Below, one piece after another: positions 22,400-32,492 of a DNA stretch of 50,171 nucleotides. The translations under genes were made by a program, and so were the position numbers. The notes under the pieces are model-generated. The model had not been told where the DNA came from, did no database searches, and worked only from the letters and a program-made list of their open reading frames with translations. Numbering within the stretch: the first letter of the stretch is position 1; each line of letters starts with the position of its first letter. The stretch comes from Methylibium rhizosphaerae (GTDB lineage: Bacteria; Pseudomonadota; Gammaproteobacteria; Burkholderiales; Burkholderiaceae_C): assembly GCF_006386545.1 (NCBI RefSeq), contig NZ_SWAR01000040.1:1-50171 (forward strand), written 5' to 3'.

Positions 22400-23164
22400 C
22401 TAGCGGAACGACAGTGTCGTGGTCACCTCGCGCAACATCTCCCGTGTGCTCGCGACGTCCGGTCCGATGTGCCTGTCGATGCGGCGCACGTAGGGGCAGG
22501 TCATGACGGCGACCGCCTCATCGTGCGGCCCGAGGATCGGCAGCGACAGGTCGATCACGCCCTCGGCCTGCCGGCTCTTGCCTTGCCAACCGCCGGAAGC
22601 GCGGACCTTGTCGAGCAGCGACGCGAGTTCGATCGGGTCGATATGCGACTCACCCTCGATCGGCTCGTGTTCGCGCACCATCTCCGCGCGACGCAGCTCG
22701 GTCTGGAACGCCAGGAGCACGTGCCCCGACCCGGTGTCGAGCAGGCTCACGCGCGCGCCAAGGCGCAGCGACATACCCCAGGTGCTCGGACTGTTCACCT
22801 GTGCGACCACCGTGAGGTTGCCGCGGTCGTGAATGCACAGATGGCAAGACTGCTCGGCCGCCTTGCAAAAGCCATCCATGAGGGGCAGCGCGCGCGCCAC
22901 CAGGCGCTCCACCGGCGGATGGCGCGACCCGAGGACGAACAGTTTCAGGCTCAGTGCATAGCGGTCGCCTTCGGGCGAGCGGGTCACGTAGTCGCGTGCC
23001 ACCAGCCGCTCAAGCATGCGGTAGATCTCGCTTTGGCTGCGCCCCATGGCGCGGACGATCTCCGCGCGGGTGAGTCCGAGTGGCTGCTCGGCAAGCAGTT
23101 CAAGGATGTCCAGCCCCTTGTCGAGGGCAGGTGCGCGATAGCGCTCGATGTCTTGGGTGTTCAA
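22400..23164 (-). CDS. IclR-family transcriptional regulator of the L-fucose operon
   Basis: 254 residues from TTG 23164; this start places the winged helix at the N-terminus as in the family, but GTG 23227 or ATG 23200 in the same frame are possible and none has a clear ribosome-binding site. The winged helix (ALDKGLDILELLAEQPLGLTRAEIVRAMG, then RSQSEIYRMLERLVARDYV) is followed by the IclR effector-binding domain (LLDTGSGHVLLAFQ, then ASGGWQGKSRQAEGVIDLSLPI). IclR proteins bind small acids or sugars and act as repressors or activators. It is divergent from the fucose operon, with a short shared control region holding tandem 16-bp repeats, so control of that operon is likely; a deoxy-fuconate intermediate would be a plausible effector (inference). 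Confidence 0.9.
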   Translation of the reverse strand: MNTQDIERYRAPALDKGLDILELLAEQPLGLTRAEIVRAMGRSQSEIYRMLERLVARDYVTRSPEGDRYALSLKLFVLGSRHPPVERLVARALPLMDGFCKAAEQSCHLCIHDRGNLTVVAQVNSPSTWGMSLRLGARVSLLDTGSGHVLLAFQTELRRAEMVREHEPIEGESHIDPIELASLLDKVRASGGWQGKSRQAEGVIDLSLPILGPHDEAVAVMTCPYVRRIDRHIGPDVASTREMLREVTTTLSFR

Positions 23165-23287
23165 GGCGAATCTGACGAGGGGGCAGGGGGCCCAGACCAT
23201 ATCGCATCGGGCGCGGGAAAGGCTCACCCATCGGGAACGGACGCCCCGGGTTAGCCCGGATGGGCGGTTACCTGATGGTTACGGACA

Positions 23288-23322
23288 ATTCATATATGGA
23301 CATAACATTCATAGATGAACAT
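23288..23322. promoter_or_regulatory. Tandem 16-bp repeats, candidate IclR operator
   Basis: ATTCATATATGGACAT (23288-23303) and ATTCATAGATGAACAT (23307-23322) agree at 14 of 16 positions and start 19 bases apart, close to two helical turns. Each has a TTCAT-NN-ATGRA core with dyad symmetry, perfect in the second copy. AT-rich composition stands out from the surrounding high-GC DNA. They overlap the possible start codons of the first fucose gene, a position that suits repression. Confidence 0.6.
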
Positions 23323-24105
23323 GCTGGTGTCAACCAGGCCGGTGGTCGGGCTGGCCGCCTGGAGGGCAAGCGTCTGCTGATTACCGCAGCGGGCCACGGC
23401 ATCGGTCGGGCAAGTGCCCTGGCGTGCGCCCGCGAAGGCGCCAGCGTCGTGGCGACAGACATCGACGTCCCTGCTCTGGCAGCCCTGAGGGAGGAATACC
23501 CGGCGATCGAAGTTCATCGCCTCGACGTCATGGATGCCGACGCCATCGTCGCCCTGGCTGCGCAGCTGCCAGCGCTGGATGGCCTCTTCAACTGCGCCGG
23601 CTTCGTGCACGAAGGCTCGGTGCTCGATTGCGAAGAGAACGCCTGGCAGTTCAGCTTCGGGCTGAATGTCACCGCGATGTACCGCACGGTCCGCGCGTTC
23701 CTGCCCGGCATGCTGCGCCGCGCCGAGGAGGCAGGTGTCAGCGTCTCCATCCTCAACATGGCCTCGATGGCCTCGTCGGTGAAGGGCTTCCCGCGGCGCT
23801 TCGCCTACGGTGCGAGCAAGGCCGCGGTCATCGGCATGACCAAGGCGATCGCAGCCGACTTCGTCAAGCAGGGCCTGCGCTGCAACGCGCTGTGCCCGGG
23901 CACTGTCGACACGCCGTCGCTGCGGCAACGCATCGCCAACTCGGTGGACCCGGCACAGGCCGAGCGCGACTTCATCGCCCGGCAGCCGATGGGCCGCCTG
24001 GCCAGTGTCGACGACATCACCCCGCAGGTCGTCTACCTGCTCGGCGACGAGTCGCGCTTCGTCACGGGTCAGGCAGTGCTGGTCGACGGCGGCGTGACGA
24101 TCTGA
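23296..24105 (+). CDS. 2-keto-3-deoxy-L-fuconate dehydrogenase (SDR family)
   Basis: About 269 residues from ATG 23296; in-frame ATGs at 23260 and 23275 are also open and none has a good ribosome-binding site. A classical SDR: cofactor motif TAAGHGIGR (variant TGxxxGxG), NCAG motif (LFNCAGFV), catalytic region with SMAS and YGASK, and the C-terminal [10 protein letters not shown]. The ITAAGxGIGR start and [10 protein letters not shown] loop are those of enzymes that oxidise 2-keto-3-deoxy-L-fuconate to the 2,4-diketo acid with NAD. It heads a plus-strand run with the fuconate dehydratase and diketo-acid hydrolase, which supply and consume its substrate and product, so the assignment rests on both sequence and context. 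Confidence 0.85.
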   Translation: MDITFIDEHAGVNQAGGRAGRLEGKRLLITAAGHGIGRASALACAREGASVVATDIDVPALAALREEYPAIEVHRLDVMDADAIVALAAQLPALDGLFNCAGFVHEGSVLDCEENAWQFSFGLNVTAMYRTVRAFLPGMLRRAEEAGVSVSILNMASMASSVKGFPRRFAYGASKAAVIGMTKAIAADFVKQGLRCNALCPGTVDTPSLRQRIANSVDPAQAERDFIARQPMGRLASVDDITPQVVYLLGDESRFVTGQAVLVDGGVTI

Positions 24106-24179
24106 ACCATGGCCATGCGCATCGACGACCATGCGTCCCTCCGGGACAACTTCTGTCGCCTGCCGCTGGAGTGCCCTGC

Positions 24180-25709
24180 ATGAAACCTCCAGGCGCTGAC
24201 GATCGTCGCGTGATCTCCGCGCAGGGCGTGAGCAAGTCCTTCAGCGGCGTGCGCGCGCTGGAGGACGTCTCCTTCGACCTGCGTCCCGGCGAGGTTCACG
24301 TCCTGATGGGCGAGAACGGCGCCGGCAAGTCGACGCTGATGAAGATCCTGACCGGCATCTATCGGCGTGACGCCGGCGCGATCCTGCTCGACGGCGCGGC
24401 GGTCGACTTCGGCACCCCGCGCCAGGCACAGGCGGCGGGCATCAGCATCGTGCATCAGGAACTGAACCTGATGAACCACCTGACGGCGGCGCAGAACATC
24501 TTCATCGGTCGCGAGCCCCGGCGGGGCTGGCTGCTCGACGAAGACACGCTGAACGTGCAGGCGGCCGCGCTGTTCGATCGCATCAAGCTGAACCTGGACC
24601 CGCGCACGATCGTCGGCACGCTGACGGTCGCACGCCAGCAGATGATCGAGATCGCGAAGGCGCTGTCGCACCAGGCCCGCGTGCTGATCATGGACGAGCC
24701 GACCGCCGCGCTGAACCGTGAGGAGGCCGAGGACCTGTTCCGCGTCGTGCACGACCTGCGCGCACAAGGCGTCGGCATTGTCTACATCTCGCACAAGATG
24801 GACGAACTCGCACGCATCGCGGACCGGGTCACGGTGATGCGCGACGGGCGCCACGTCGCCACCGTCGCGATGGCCGAGGCGTCGATCGACCAGCTGATCG
24901 CGATGATGGTCGGCCGCGAGCTCGGGCAGATGACGCGCGAACCTGTCCCTGAGCCCAGCGGCGAGCCGATGCTCGAGGTGCAGGGTCTGGCGCGCCGCGG
25001 CGTGCTGCACGACGTCTCGTTCCAGCTGCGCCGCGGCGAGATCCTCGGCTTCGCGGGCCTGATGGGCGCAGGCCGCACAGAGGTCGCGCGCGCCGTCTTC
25101 GGCGCCGACCCGATCGACGCCGGAACCATCCGCGTGCGCGGCCGCGAGACCGCGATCCGCTCGCCGCAGCAGGCCGTCGCGGCGGGCATCGGCTACCTCT
25201 CGGAAGACCGCAAGCACTTCGGGCTGGCCACGGGGCTCGCCGTGCAGGACAACATCCTGCTGGCCAGTCTTGCGCGCTTCCGCAACCGACTGGGCTTCGT
25301 CGACGATGCACACGGCCGCCGCGTCTCTCAGGACCTGGTGCAGCGCCTCGCGATCAAGACGCCGAACCTGGAACAGCTGGCGCGCTTCCTCTCGGGCGGC
25401 AACCAGCAGAAGGTCGTGATCGCGAAGTGGCTGCTGCGCGACTGCGACATCCTGTTCTTCGACGAGCCGACACGCGGCATCGACGTCGGCGCCAAGGCCG
25501 AGATCTACAAGCTGATCAAGTCGCTCGCCGCGCAGGGCAAGGCGATCGTGATGATCTCCTCGGAGCTGCCCGAGGTGCTGCTGCTGAGCCACCGCGTGAT
25601 CGTGATGTGCGAGGGGCGGATCACCGGCGAGCTGCACGGCAGCGCCGCCACGCAGGAAAACATCATGCAACTCGCCACGGCCCGCGCCGAGCTGCCCGCT
25701 GCCGCCTGA
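24180..25709 (+). CDS. Sugar ABC transporter ATP-binding protein (two ATPase domains)
   Basis: 509 residues from ATG 24180, the size of RbsA/MglA/XylG-type ATPases. The first domain has Walker [10 protein letters not shown] and Walker [12 protein letters not shown]; its signature loop is the variant seen in this family ([15 protein letters not shown]). The second has a degenerate Walker A (GLMGAGRTE), signature LSGGNQQKV and Walker [13 protein letters not shown]. It powers the permease encoded 34 bases downstream, with the periplasmic binding protein two genes on. Cytoplasmic, membrane-associated. The substrate is most likely L-fucose from the surrounding catabolic genes. Confidence 0.95.
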   Translation: MKPPGADDRRVISAQGVSKSFSGVRALEDVSFDLRPGEVHVLMGENGAGKSTLMKILTGIYRRDAGAILLDGAAVDFGTPRQAQAAGISIVHQELNLMNHLTAAQNIFIGREPRRGWLLDEDTLNVQAAALFDRIKLNLDPRTIVGTLTVARQQMIEIAKALSHQARVLIMDEPTAALNREEAEDLFRVVHDLRAQGVGIVYISHKMDELARIADRVTVMRDGRHVATVAMAEASIDQLIAMMVGRELGQMTREPVPEPSGEPMLEVQGLARRGVLHDVSFQLRRGEILGFAGLMGAGRTEVARAVFGADPIDAGTIRVRGRETAIRSPQQAVAAGIGYLSEDRKHFGLATGLAVQDNILLASLARFRNRLGFVDDAHGRRVSQDLVQRLAIKTPNLEQLARFLSGGNQQKVVIAKWLLRDCDILFFDEPTRGIDVGAKAEIYKLIKSLAAQGKAIVMISSELPEVLLLSHRVIVMCEGRITGELHGSAATQENIMQLATARAELPAAA

Positions 25710-25743
25710 CGCAGCGCACCGCATTCCCATTCGAGGACCGCCC

Positions 25744-26760
25744 ATGACTCTATCGACCACCCTGCCGGCACGCGAAGGCACGTCGCGCCTGAAGGCGATG
25801 GCCCTGAACCCGCAGACGCGCCAGAAGCTGCTCGCCTTCGCGAGCCTCGTCGTGCTGATGGTCTTCTTCGGCTTCGCGTCGCCGAACTTCCTGCAGACCG
25901 AGAACCTCGTGGCGATCCTGCAGGCCACCGCAGTCAACGGCGTGCTCGCGATCGCCTGCACCTTCGTGATCATCTCCGGCGGCATCGACCTGTCGGTCGG
26001 CACGATGATGACCTTCTGCTCGGTGATGGCCGGCGTGTTCCTGACCTACTGGGGGCTTCCGCTGCCGGTCGGCATCGCCGCGGCGATCGTGTTCGGCGCG
26101 CTGTCCGGCCTGAGCTCGGGCGTGCTGATCGCGAAGCTGAAGATCCCGCCGTTCATCACGACGCTCGGCATGATGATGGCGCTCAAGGGCCTTGCGCTCG
26201 TGATCTCGGGCACAAAGCCGATCTACTTCAACGACACCGAAGGCTTCACCGCGATCTCGCAGGACTCGCTGATCGGCGCCGTCGTGCCGGCCGTGCCGAT
26301 CCCGAACGCGGTGCTGATCCTGTTCCTGGTCGCCGCGCTGGCCAGCGTGGTGCTCAATCGCACGGTGCTCGGTCGCTACACCTTCGCGATCGGCAGCAAC
26401 GAAGAGGCGGTGCGGCTGTCCGGCGTCAACGTGACCTTCTGGAAGGTCGTCGTCTACACGGTCAGCGGCGCGATCTGCGGCATCGCGGGGCTGCTGATCG
26501 CCTCGCGGCTGAATTCGGCACAGCCAGCGCTCGGGCAGGGCTACGAGCTCGACGCGATCGCCGCGGTCGTGATCGGCGGCACCTCGCTGTCGGGCGGCAC
26601 CGGGACGATCCTCGGCACCATCATCGGCGCTCTGATCATGAGCGTGCTGACGAACGGCCTGCGCATCCTGTCGGTCGCGCAGGAATGGCAGACCGTGCTG
26701 ACGGGGGTGATCATCATCCTCGCGGTCTACGCCGACATCCTGCGCAAGGCCCGCAGCTGA
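25744..26760 (+). CDS. Sugar ABC transporter permease (RbsC-like)
   Basis: 338 residues with about ten hydrophobic segments starting near residue 28. Family landmarks are FVIISGGIDLSVGTMM near residues 75-90, IPPFITTLGMM, the coupling-helix region GRYTFAIGSNEEAVRLSGV and the C-terminal AAVVIGGTSLSGGTGT, all typical of BPD_transp_2 permeases for pentoses and hexoses. A homodimer is expected in the inner membrane with the ATPase encoded just before it. Ribosome-binding site GAGGA lies upstream of the ATG. Confidence 0.95.
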   Translation: MTLSTTLPAREGTSRLKAMALNPQTRQKLLAFASLVVLMVFFGFASPNFLQTENLVAILQATAVNGVLAIACTFVIISGGIDLSVGTMMTFCSVMAGVFLTYWGLPLPVGIAAAIVFGALSGLSSGVLIAKLKIPPFITTLGMMMALKGLALVISGTKPIYFNDTEGFTAISQDSLIGAVVPAVPIPNAVLILFLVAALASVVLNRTVLGRYTFAIGSNEEAVRLSGVNVTFWKVVVYTVSGAICGIAGLLIASRLNSAQPALGQGYELDAIAAVVIGGTSLSGGTGTILGTIIGALIMSVLTNGLRILSVAQEWQTVLTGVIIILAVYADILRKARS

Positions 26761-26819
26761 GTCCTTCGCGCCCCGCTTTCCCTTCCCCTTCCCCTTCCAC
26801 CACAACGAGAGGAGACTCC

Positions 26820-27749
26820 GTGAAACGCAGACACGCCCTGACCCTGGCCACCGCGGCATTGTTCGCGCTGCCGGTCGCCGCGCAGCAGGCCTACATTCCC
26901 TTGGTCTCGAAGGGCTTCCAGCACCAGTTCTGGCAAGCCGTGAAGGCCGGCGCCGAGCAGGCGGCCAAGGACAACAACGTGACCGTCTCCTTCGAAGGTC
27001 CCGAGACCGAGGCGATGGTCGACAAGCAGATCGACATGCTGTCGGCCGCTCTCGCGAAGAAGCCCAAGGCGATCGGTTTCGCCGCGCTCGACAGCCAGGC
27101 GGCGATCCCGCTGCTGAAGAAGGCCCTGGCCGCCGGCATCCCGGTCATCGCATTCGACTCGGGCGTCAAGAGCGACATCCCGGCGACCACCGCGACGACC
27201 GACAACAAGGCCGCCGCCGCGCTCGCAGCCGACAAGCTCGCCGAGCTGATCGGCGACGAGGGCGACGTCGCCGTGGTCGCACACGACCAGACGAGCAGCA
27301 CCGGCACCGACCGCCGCGACGGCTTCCTCGAGCAGATGAAGGCCAAGCACCCGAAGGTGAAGATCGTGACCGTGCAGTACGGCGGCGGCGACCACCTGAA
27401 GTCCACCGAAGTGACCAAGTCCATCCTGCAGGCCAACCCGAAGCTCAAGGGCATCTTCGGCACCAACGAAGGTTCGGCCATCGGTGTGGTGAACGCGGCG
27501 CGCGAGATGAAGCGCAAGATCGTCATCGTCGGCTTCGACTCGGGCAAGCAGCAGAAGGCCGCGATCGCCTCGGGCGAGATGGCCGGCGCGATCACGCAGA
27601 ACCCGGTGGGCATCGGCTACAAGACCGTCGAAGCGGCCGTCAAGGCGCTCAAGGGCGAGAAGCTGCCGAAGGTCATCGACACCGGCTTCTACTGGTACGA
27701 CAAGACCAACATCGCAGACCCGAAGGTCGCTGCGGTGCTGTACGACTGA
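26820..27749 (+). CDS. Periplasmic sugar-binding protein of the ABC importer
   Basis: 309 residues from GTG 26820, which follows GAGAGGAG at good spacing. A cleavable signal peptide (KRRHALTLATAALFALPVAAQ) leads into a Peripla_BP_4 (ribose/galactose-binding type) fold: YIPLVSKGFQHQFWQAVKAG, VDKQIDMLSAAL, VIAFDSGV, IFGTNEGSAIGVVNA and VIVGFDSGKQQ. It delivers the sugar to the permease encoded upstream. The hairpin after the gene may raise its transcript level relative to the catabolic genes, as is common for binding proteins. Ligand, by context, is L-fucose or a fucose-containing disaccharide. Confidence 0.93.
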   Translation: MKRRHALTLATAALFALPVAAQQAYIPLVSKGFQHQFWQAVKAGAEQAAKDNNVTVSFEGPETEAMVDKQIDMLSAALAKKPKAIGFAALDSQAAIPLLKKALAAGIPVIAFDSGVKSDIPATTATTDNKAAAALAADKLAELIGDEGDVAVVAHDQTSSTGTDRRDGFLEQMKAKHPKVKIVTVQYGGGDHLKSTEVTKSILQANPKLKGIFGTNEGSAIGVVNAAREMKRKIVIVGFDSGKQQKAAIASGEMAGAITQNPVGIGYKTVEAAVKALKGEKLPKVIDTGFYWYDKTNIADPKVAAVLYD

Positions 27750-27766
27750 TCGTTGCCTGACGGCAC

Positions 27767-27789
27767 GGGCCGCGCAGGGAGCGCGGCCC
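27767..27789 (+). terminator. GC hairpin between binding-protein and hydrolase genes (attenuator or mRNA stabiliser)
   Basis: GGGCCGCGC (27767-27775) pairs with GCGCGGCCC (27781-27789) around a five-base loop. No T-run follows, so partial termination or protection of the upstream message from 3' decay is more likely than full termination. Confidence 0.45.
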
Positions 27790-27817
27790 CCCAATTTCCC
27801 CTGCTTGAGGACCTGAG

Positions 27818-28672
27818 TTGAAACTGCTCCGATACGGCCCGTCCGGTGCCGAACGGCCGGGCCTGCTCGACGCCGAGGGACGCGTGCGCGACCTCTGCGC
27901 CCATGTGGCCGACATCGCCGGCCCCGCGCTTCTGCCCGAGACCCTCGCGCTGCTGCGCGCGCTCGACCCGCACACCTTGCCGCTCGTATCCGGCCAACCA
28001 CAGGCCGACCTGCGGCTGGGCCCCTGCGTCGGACAGGTCGGCAAGTTCATCTGCATCGGGCTGAACTACGCCGATCACGCTGCCGAGTCCGGCATGCCGA
28101 TCCCTGCCGAACCTGTCGTCTTCGGCAAATGGACCAGCGCGATCGTCGGTCCGGACGACGACATCGAGATCCCTCGCGGTGCGACCAAGACGGACTGGGA
28201 GGTCGAACTCGGCGTGGTGATCGGCCGTTACGGGCGCTACATCGATGAGGCCGACGCCCTGTCGTACGTTGCCGGCTACTGCGTCGTCAACGATGTCTCC
28301 GAACGCGAGTTCCAGCTCGAGCGCGGCGGCCAGTGGGACAAGGGCAAGGGCTGCGACACCTTCGGCCCGCTCGGACCGTGGCTCGTCACCGCGGACGAGG
28401 TGCCCGACCCGCAGAACCTGCGCCTGTGGCTCGAGGTCGATGGCCGACGCTACCAGGACGGCAACACGAAGACCATGGTGTTCGGCGTCGCCCACCTCGT
28501 GAGCTACCTCAGCCGGTTCATGACGCTCCAGCCGGGCGACGTGATCTCCACCGGCACGCCGCCCGGCGTCGGTCTGGGGCAGAAGCCCCCGGTGTACCTC
28601 GCGCCCGGCAACCGCATCCGCCTGGGAATCGACGGCCTGGGCATCCAGTGCCAGCGCGTCGTGCAGGGCTGA
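27818..28672 (+). CDS. 2,4-diketo-3-deoxy-L-fuconate hydrolase (FAH family)
   Basis: 284 residues from TTG 27818, preceded by GAGGA at a suitable distance. The C-terminal two thirds form the fumarylacetoacetate hydrolase fold: FICIGLNYADHAAESG, PVVFGKWTSAIVGP, the metal-binding WEVELGVVIG and NDVSERE segments, GKGCDTFGPLGPWLV, and DVISTGTPPGVGLG. In the non-phosphorylative fucose pathway this enzyme splits 2,4-diketo-3-deoxy-L-fuconate to pyruvate and L-lactate using a divalent metal. It lies between the transporter and the dehydratase; the adjoining dehydrogenase at 23296 provides its substrate. Confidence 0.88.
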   Translation: MKLLRYGPSGAERPGLLDAEGRVRDLCAHVADIAGPALLPETLALLRALDPHTLPLVSGQPQADLRLGPCVGQVGKFICIGLNYADHAAESGMPIPAEPVVFGKWTSAIVGPDDDIEIPRGATKTDWEVELGVVIGRYGRYIDEADALSYVAGYCVVNDVSEREFQLERGGQWDKGKGCDTFGPLGPWLVTADEVPDPQNLRLWLEVDGRRYQDGNTKTMVFGVAHLVSYLSRFMTLQPGDVISTGTPPGVGLGQKPPVYLAPGNRIRLGIDGLGIQCQRVVQG

Positions 28673-28712
28673 ACGCGAAACCAACCGACTTGCGCCCATC
28701 CACTACAGAACC

Positions 28713-30780
<2,068 letters not shown>

Positions 30781-30844
30781 CGACAGGGTGAACACGACAT
30801 CAGACCGGGTCCGAACTCGGCGATGAAAGAAGGACGGAGGGGAC

Positions 30845-31048
30845 ATGAATGCACTGCAACGCATCGCGGTCTGGGCCACGCCCGGCCTTTGCACCATCAC
30901 CGCGGCTTGGGCGCAGGCGCGGCAGAAGGACGAAGGCGTCGTCTCGATCACCGAGCCTCGTGAAGGCCGGCATCTGAACCCGGGGCCCGGCTTCGTCAGC
31001 CGGGTCAATGCGGACAAGGTCCAGCTGTATGGAGGGCCGTACCGCTGA
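30845..31048 (+). CDS. Small putative secreted protein
   Basis: 67 residues from ATG 30845, behind a strong GGAGGGG ribosome-binding site. The first ~23 residues look like a signal peptide (hydrophobic VWATPGLCTITAAWA, then QA), leaving a ~44-residue mature peptide with many charged residues and a closing VQLYGGPYR. I do not recognise it. It is in line with, and on the same strand as, the fucose operon between the L-fucose dehydrogenase and the porin. It could be a remnant of a larger periplasmic protein, since no conserved domain fits in this length. Confidence 0.5.
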   Translation: MNALQRIAVWATPGLCTITAAWAQARQKDEGVVSITEPREGRHLNPGPGFVSRVNADKVQLYGGPYR

Positions 31049-31214
31049 GATCCCCATCCACCTGAACGAGGTCGTGCGGCGCACCAGGCCGCGCTGACCC
31101 GACATCCACTTCTTGATCCCAAGCGGCCACCGTTGGCGAGTGGTCCGGGTCGGCTCGCGCCTGCGATCTGGCCCCCAAGCCAGCAGCAACACAACCACCA
31201 CTGGAGCACGAAGC

Positions 31215-32387
31215 ATGAAGAAGATGATCCGCAGCGCGATGGCACTGACCGTCGGCACGACGATGGCGGCCGCCGCGACGGCCGCAGACACCGGTGCCTT
31301 CTCGACGAGCGGCTACTTCCGCGCCGGCACGGGTACCGCGAGCAAGAACACCTCCCGCGCCTGCTATGGCCTGGCCGGCGCCGGGCTGAAGTACCGCCTG
31401 GGCAACGAGTGCGACATCTACGGCGAAATCGACCTGGCCACCGCGTTCAAGGCCGAGGGCGTCGAGTACAGCGTGCACGTGATGCCTACGCTGTGGAACC
31501 CCGGCACCGACAACGGCAGCGCGACCTGGGGCCTGGGCCAGATGTTCGTCGAGGGCAGGGGCTTCGACTTCGCACCGGGCGTCAAGTTCTGGGCCGGCAA
31601 GCGCTACTACGGCCGCTCGGACATCCACATCAACGACACCAAGTACACGGTGGAAGACGGCGTCGGCGGCGGCGCCTACGGCATCGACCTCGGCGTGGGC
31701 AAACTCGGCGTCGCCTACTTCCGCGACGACGGCAACGGCACGACGCCGATGAACCGCGTGAACGTCGAGCTGGACGACATCGCCGCCAACGCCGGCGGCA
31801 AGCTGCGCTTCGTCACGGCCTTCACCAGCGCGAACTTCGATGGCGGCAAGAGCGGCATGGCGGCGACCGTGCAGCACCAGCAGAGCGTCGAAGGCCTGGG
31901 CGGCGGCAACACCGCCTGGCTGCAGTACGCGCAGGGCTCGGCCAACCTGAACACGAACTTCGGCAACGCAACTGCCGGTTCCGACGTGAAGGGTTGGCGC
32001 CTCACAGATGCGTTCAGCTGGCAGGTCGGCGCGTTCGGCGGGCAGGCGATGGCCTCGTTCGCACAGAACAAGGCCAATGCGGGCGACAGCACCTTGGGCA
32101 CCGTCGGCGGTCGGGTTTCGTACGCGCTGACGAAGAACTTCAAGTTCGTCGCCGAGGCGGGTTACTCGCAGCTCAAGCCGGAGGCCCAGGCGACGCAGAA
32201 GCTGACCAAGCTGACGATCGCCCCGACGATCGCCACCGGCCCGGGTTTCTGGAACCGCCCGGAACTGCGCCTGTACGCGACAACGGCGAAGTGGAACGAC
32301 GCCGCCGGCGCAAACGCTGCGAACGGCCTGCCGGCCGGCAAGACCAGCGGCACCAGTGTCGGTGTGCAGGTCGAGATGTGGTGGTGA
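31215..32387 (+). CDS. Carbohydrate porin (LamB/maltoporin-like)
   Basis: 390 residues from ATG 31215 with a signal peptide ending near TAADTG. The mature start FSTSGYFRAGTGTASKN and CYGLAGAGLKYRLGNECDIYGE, then VKFWAGKRYYGRSDIHINDTKY, are characteristic of LamB-type porins (18-stranded barrels with a greasy slide of aromatics for maltodextrin-like sugars). The C-terminus ends in MWW, an aromatic residue as expected for outer-membrane insertion. As the outer-membrane entry of the fucose operon it should pass fucose or small oligosaccharides released by the neighbouring hydrolases. Confidence 0.92.
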   Translation: MKKMIRSAMALTVGTTMAAAATAADTGAFSTSGYFRAGTGTASKNTSRACYGLAGAGLKYRLGNECDIYGEIDLATAFKAEGVEYSVHVMPTLWNPGTDNGSATWGLGQMFVEGRGFDFAPGVKFWAGKRYYGRSDIHINDTKYTVEDGVGGGAYGIDLGVGKLGVAYFRDDGNGTTPMNRVNVELDDIAANAGGKLRFVTAFTSANFDGGKSGMAATVQHQQSVEGLGGGNTAWLQYAQGSANLNTNFGNATAGSDVKGWRLTDAFSWQVGAFGGQAMASFAQNKANAGDSTLGTVGGRVSYALTKNFKFVAEAGYSQLKPEAQATQKLTKLTIAPTIATGPGFWNRPELRLYATTAKWNDAAGANAANGLPAGKTSGTSVGVQVEMWW

Positions 32388-32492
32388 TCTATCCCACACG
32401 TCACGCCTGAGCTCGAGGTGCCGGCCAAGTGTCCGATGCCTCCTTCCTACCGATGTTCACGAGGCGCGCCAGCGCCCAGTCCAGGAGACATG

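Noticed and set aside
26777-26799. Polypyrimidine run (CCTTCC-type repeats) before the binding-protein gene
   Set aside because: Short and imperfect; a translation spacer before a strong ribosome-binding site is a sufficient explanation, and no structure or regulator site could be argued.
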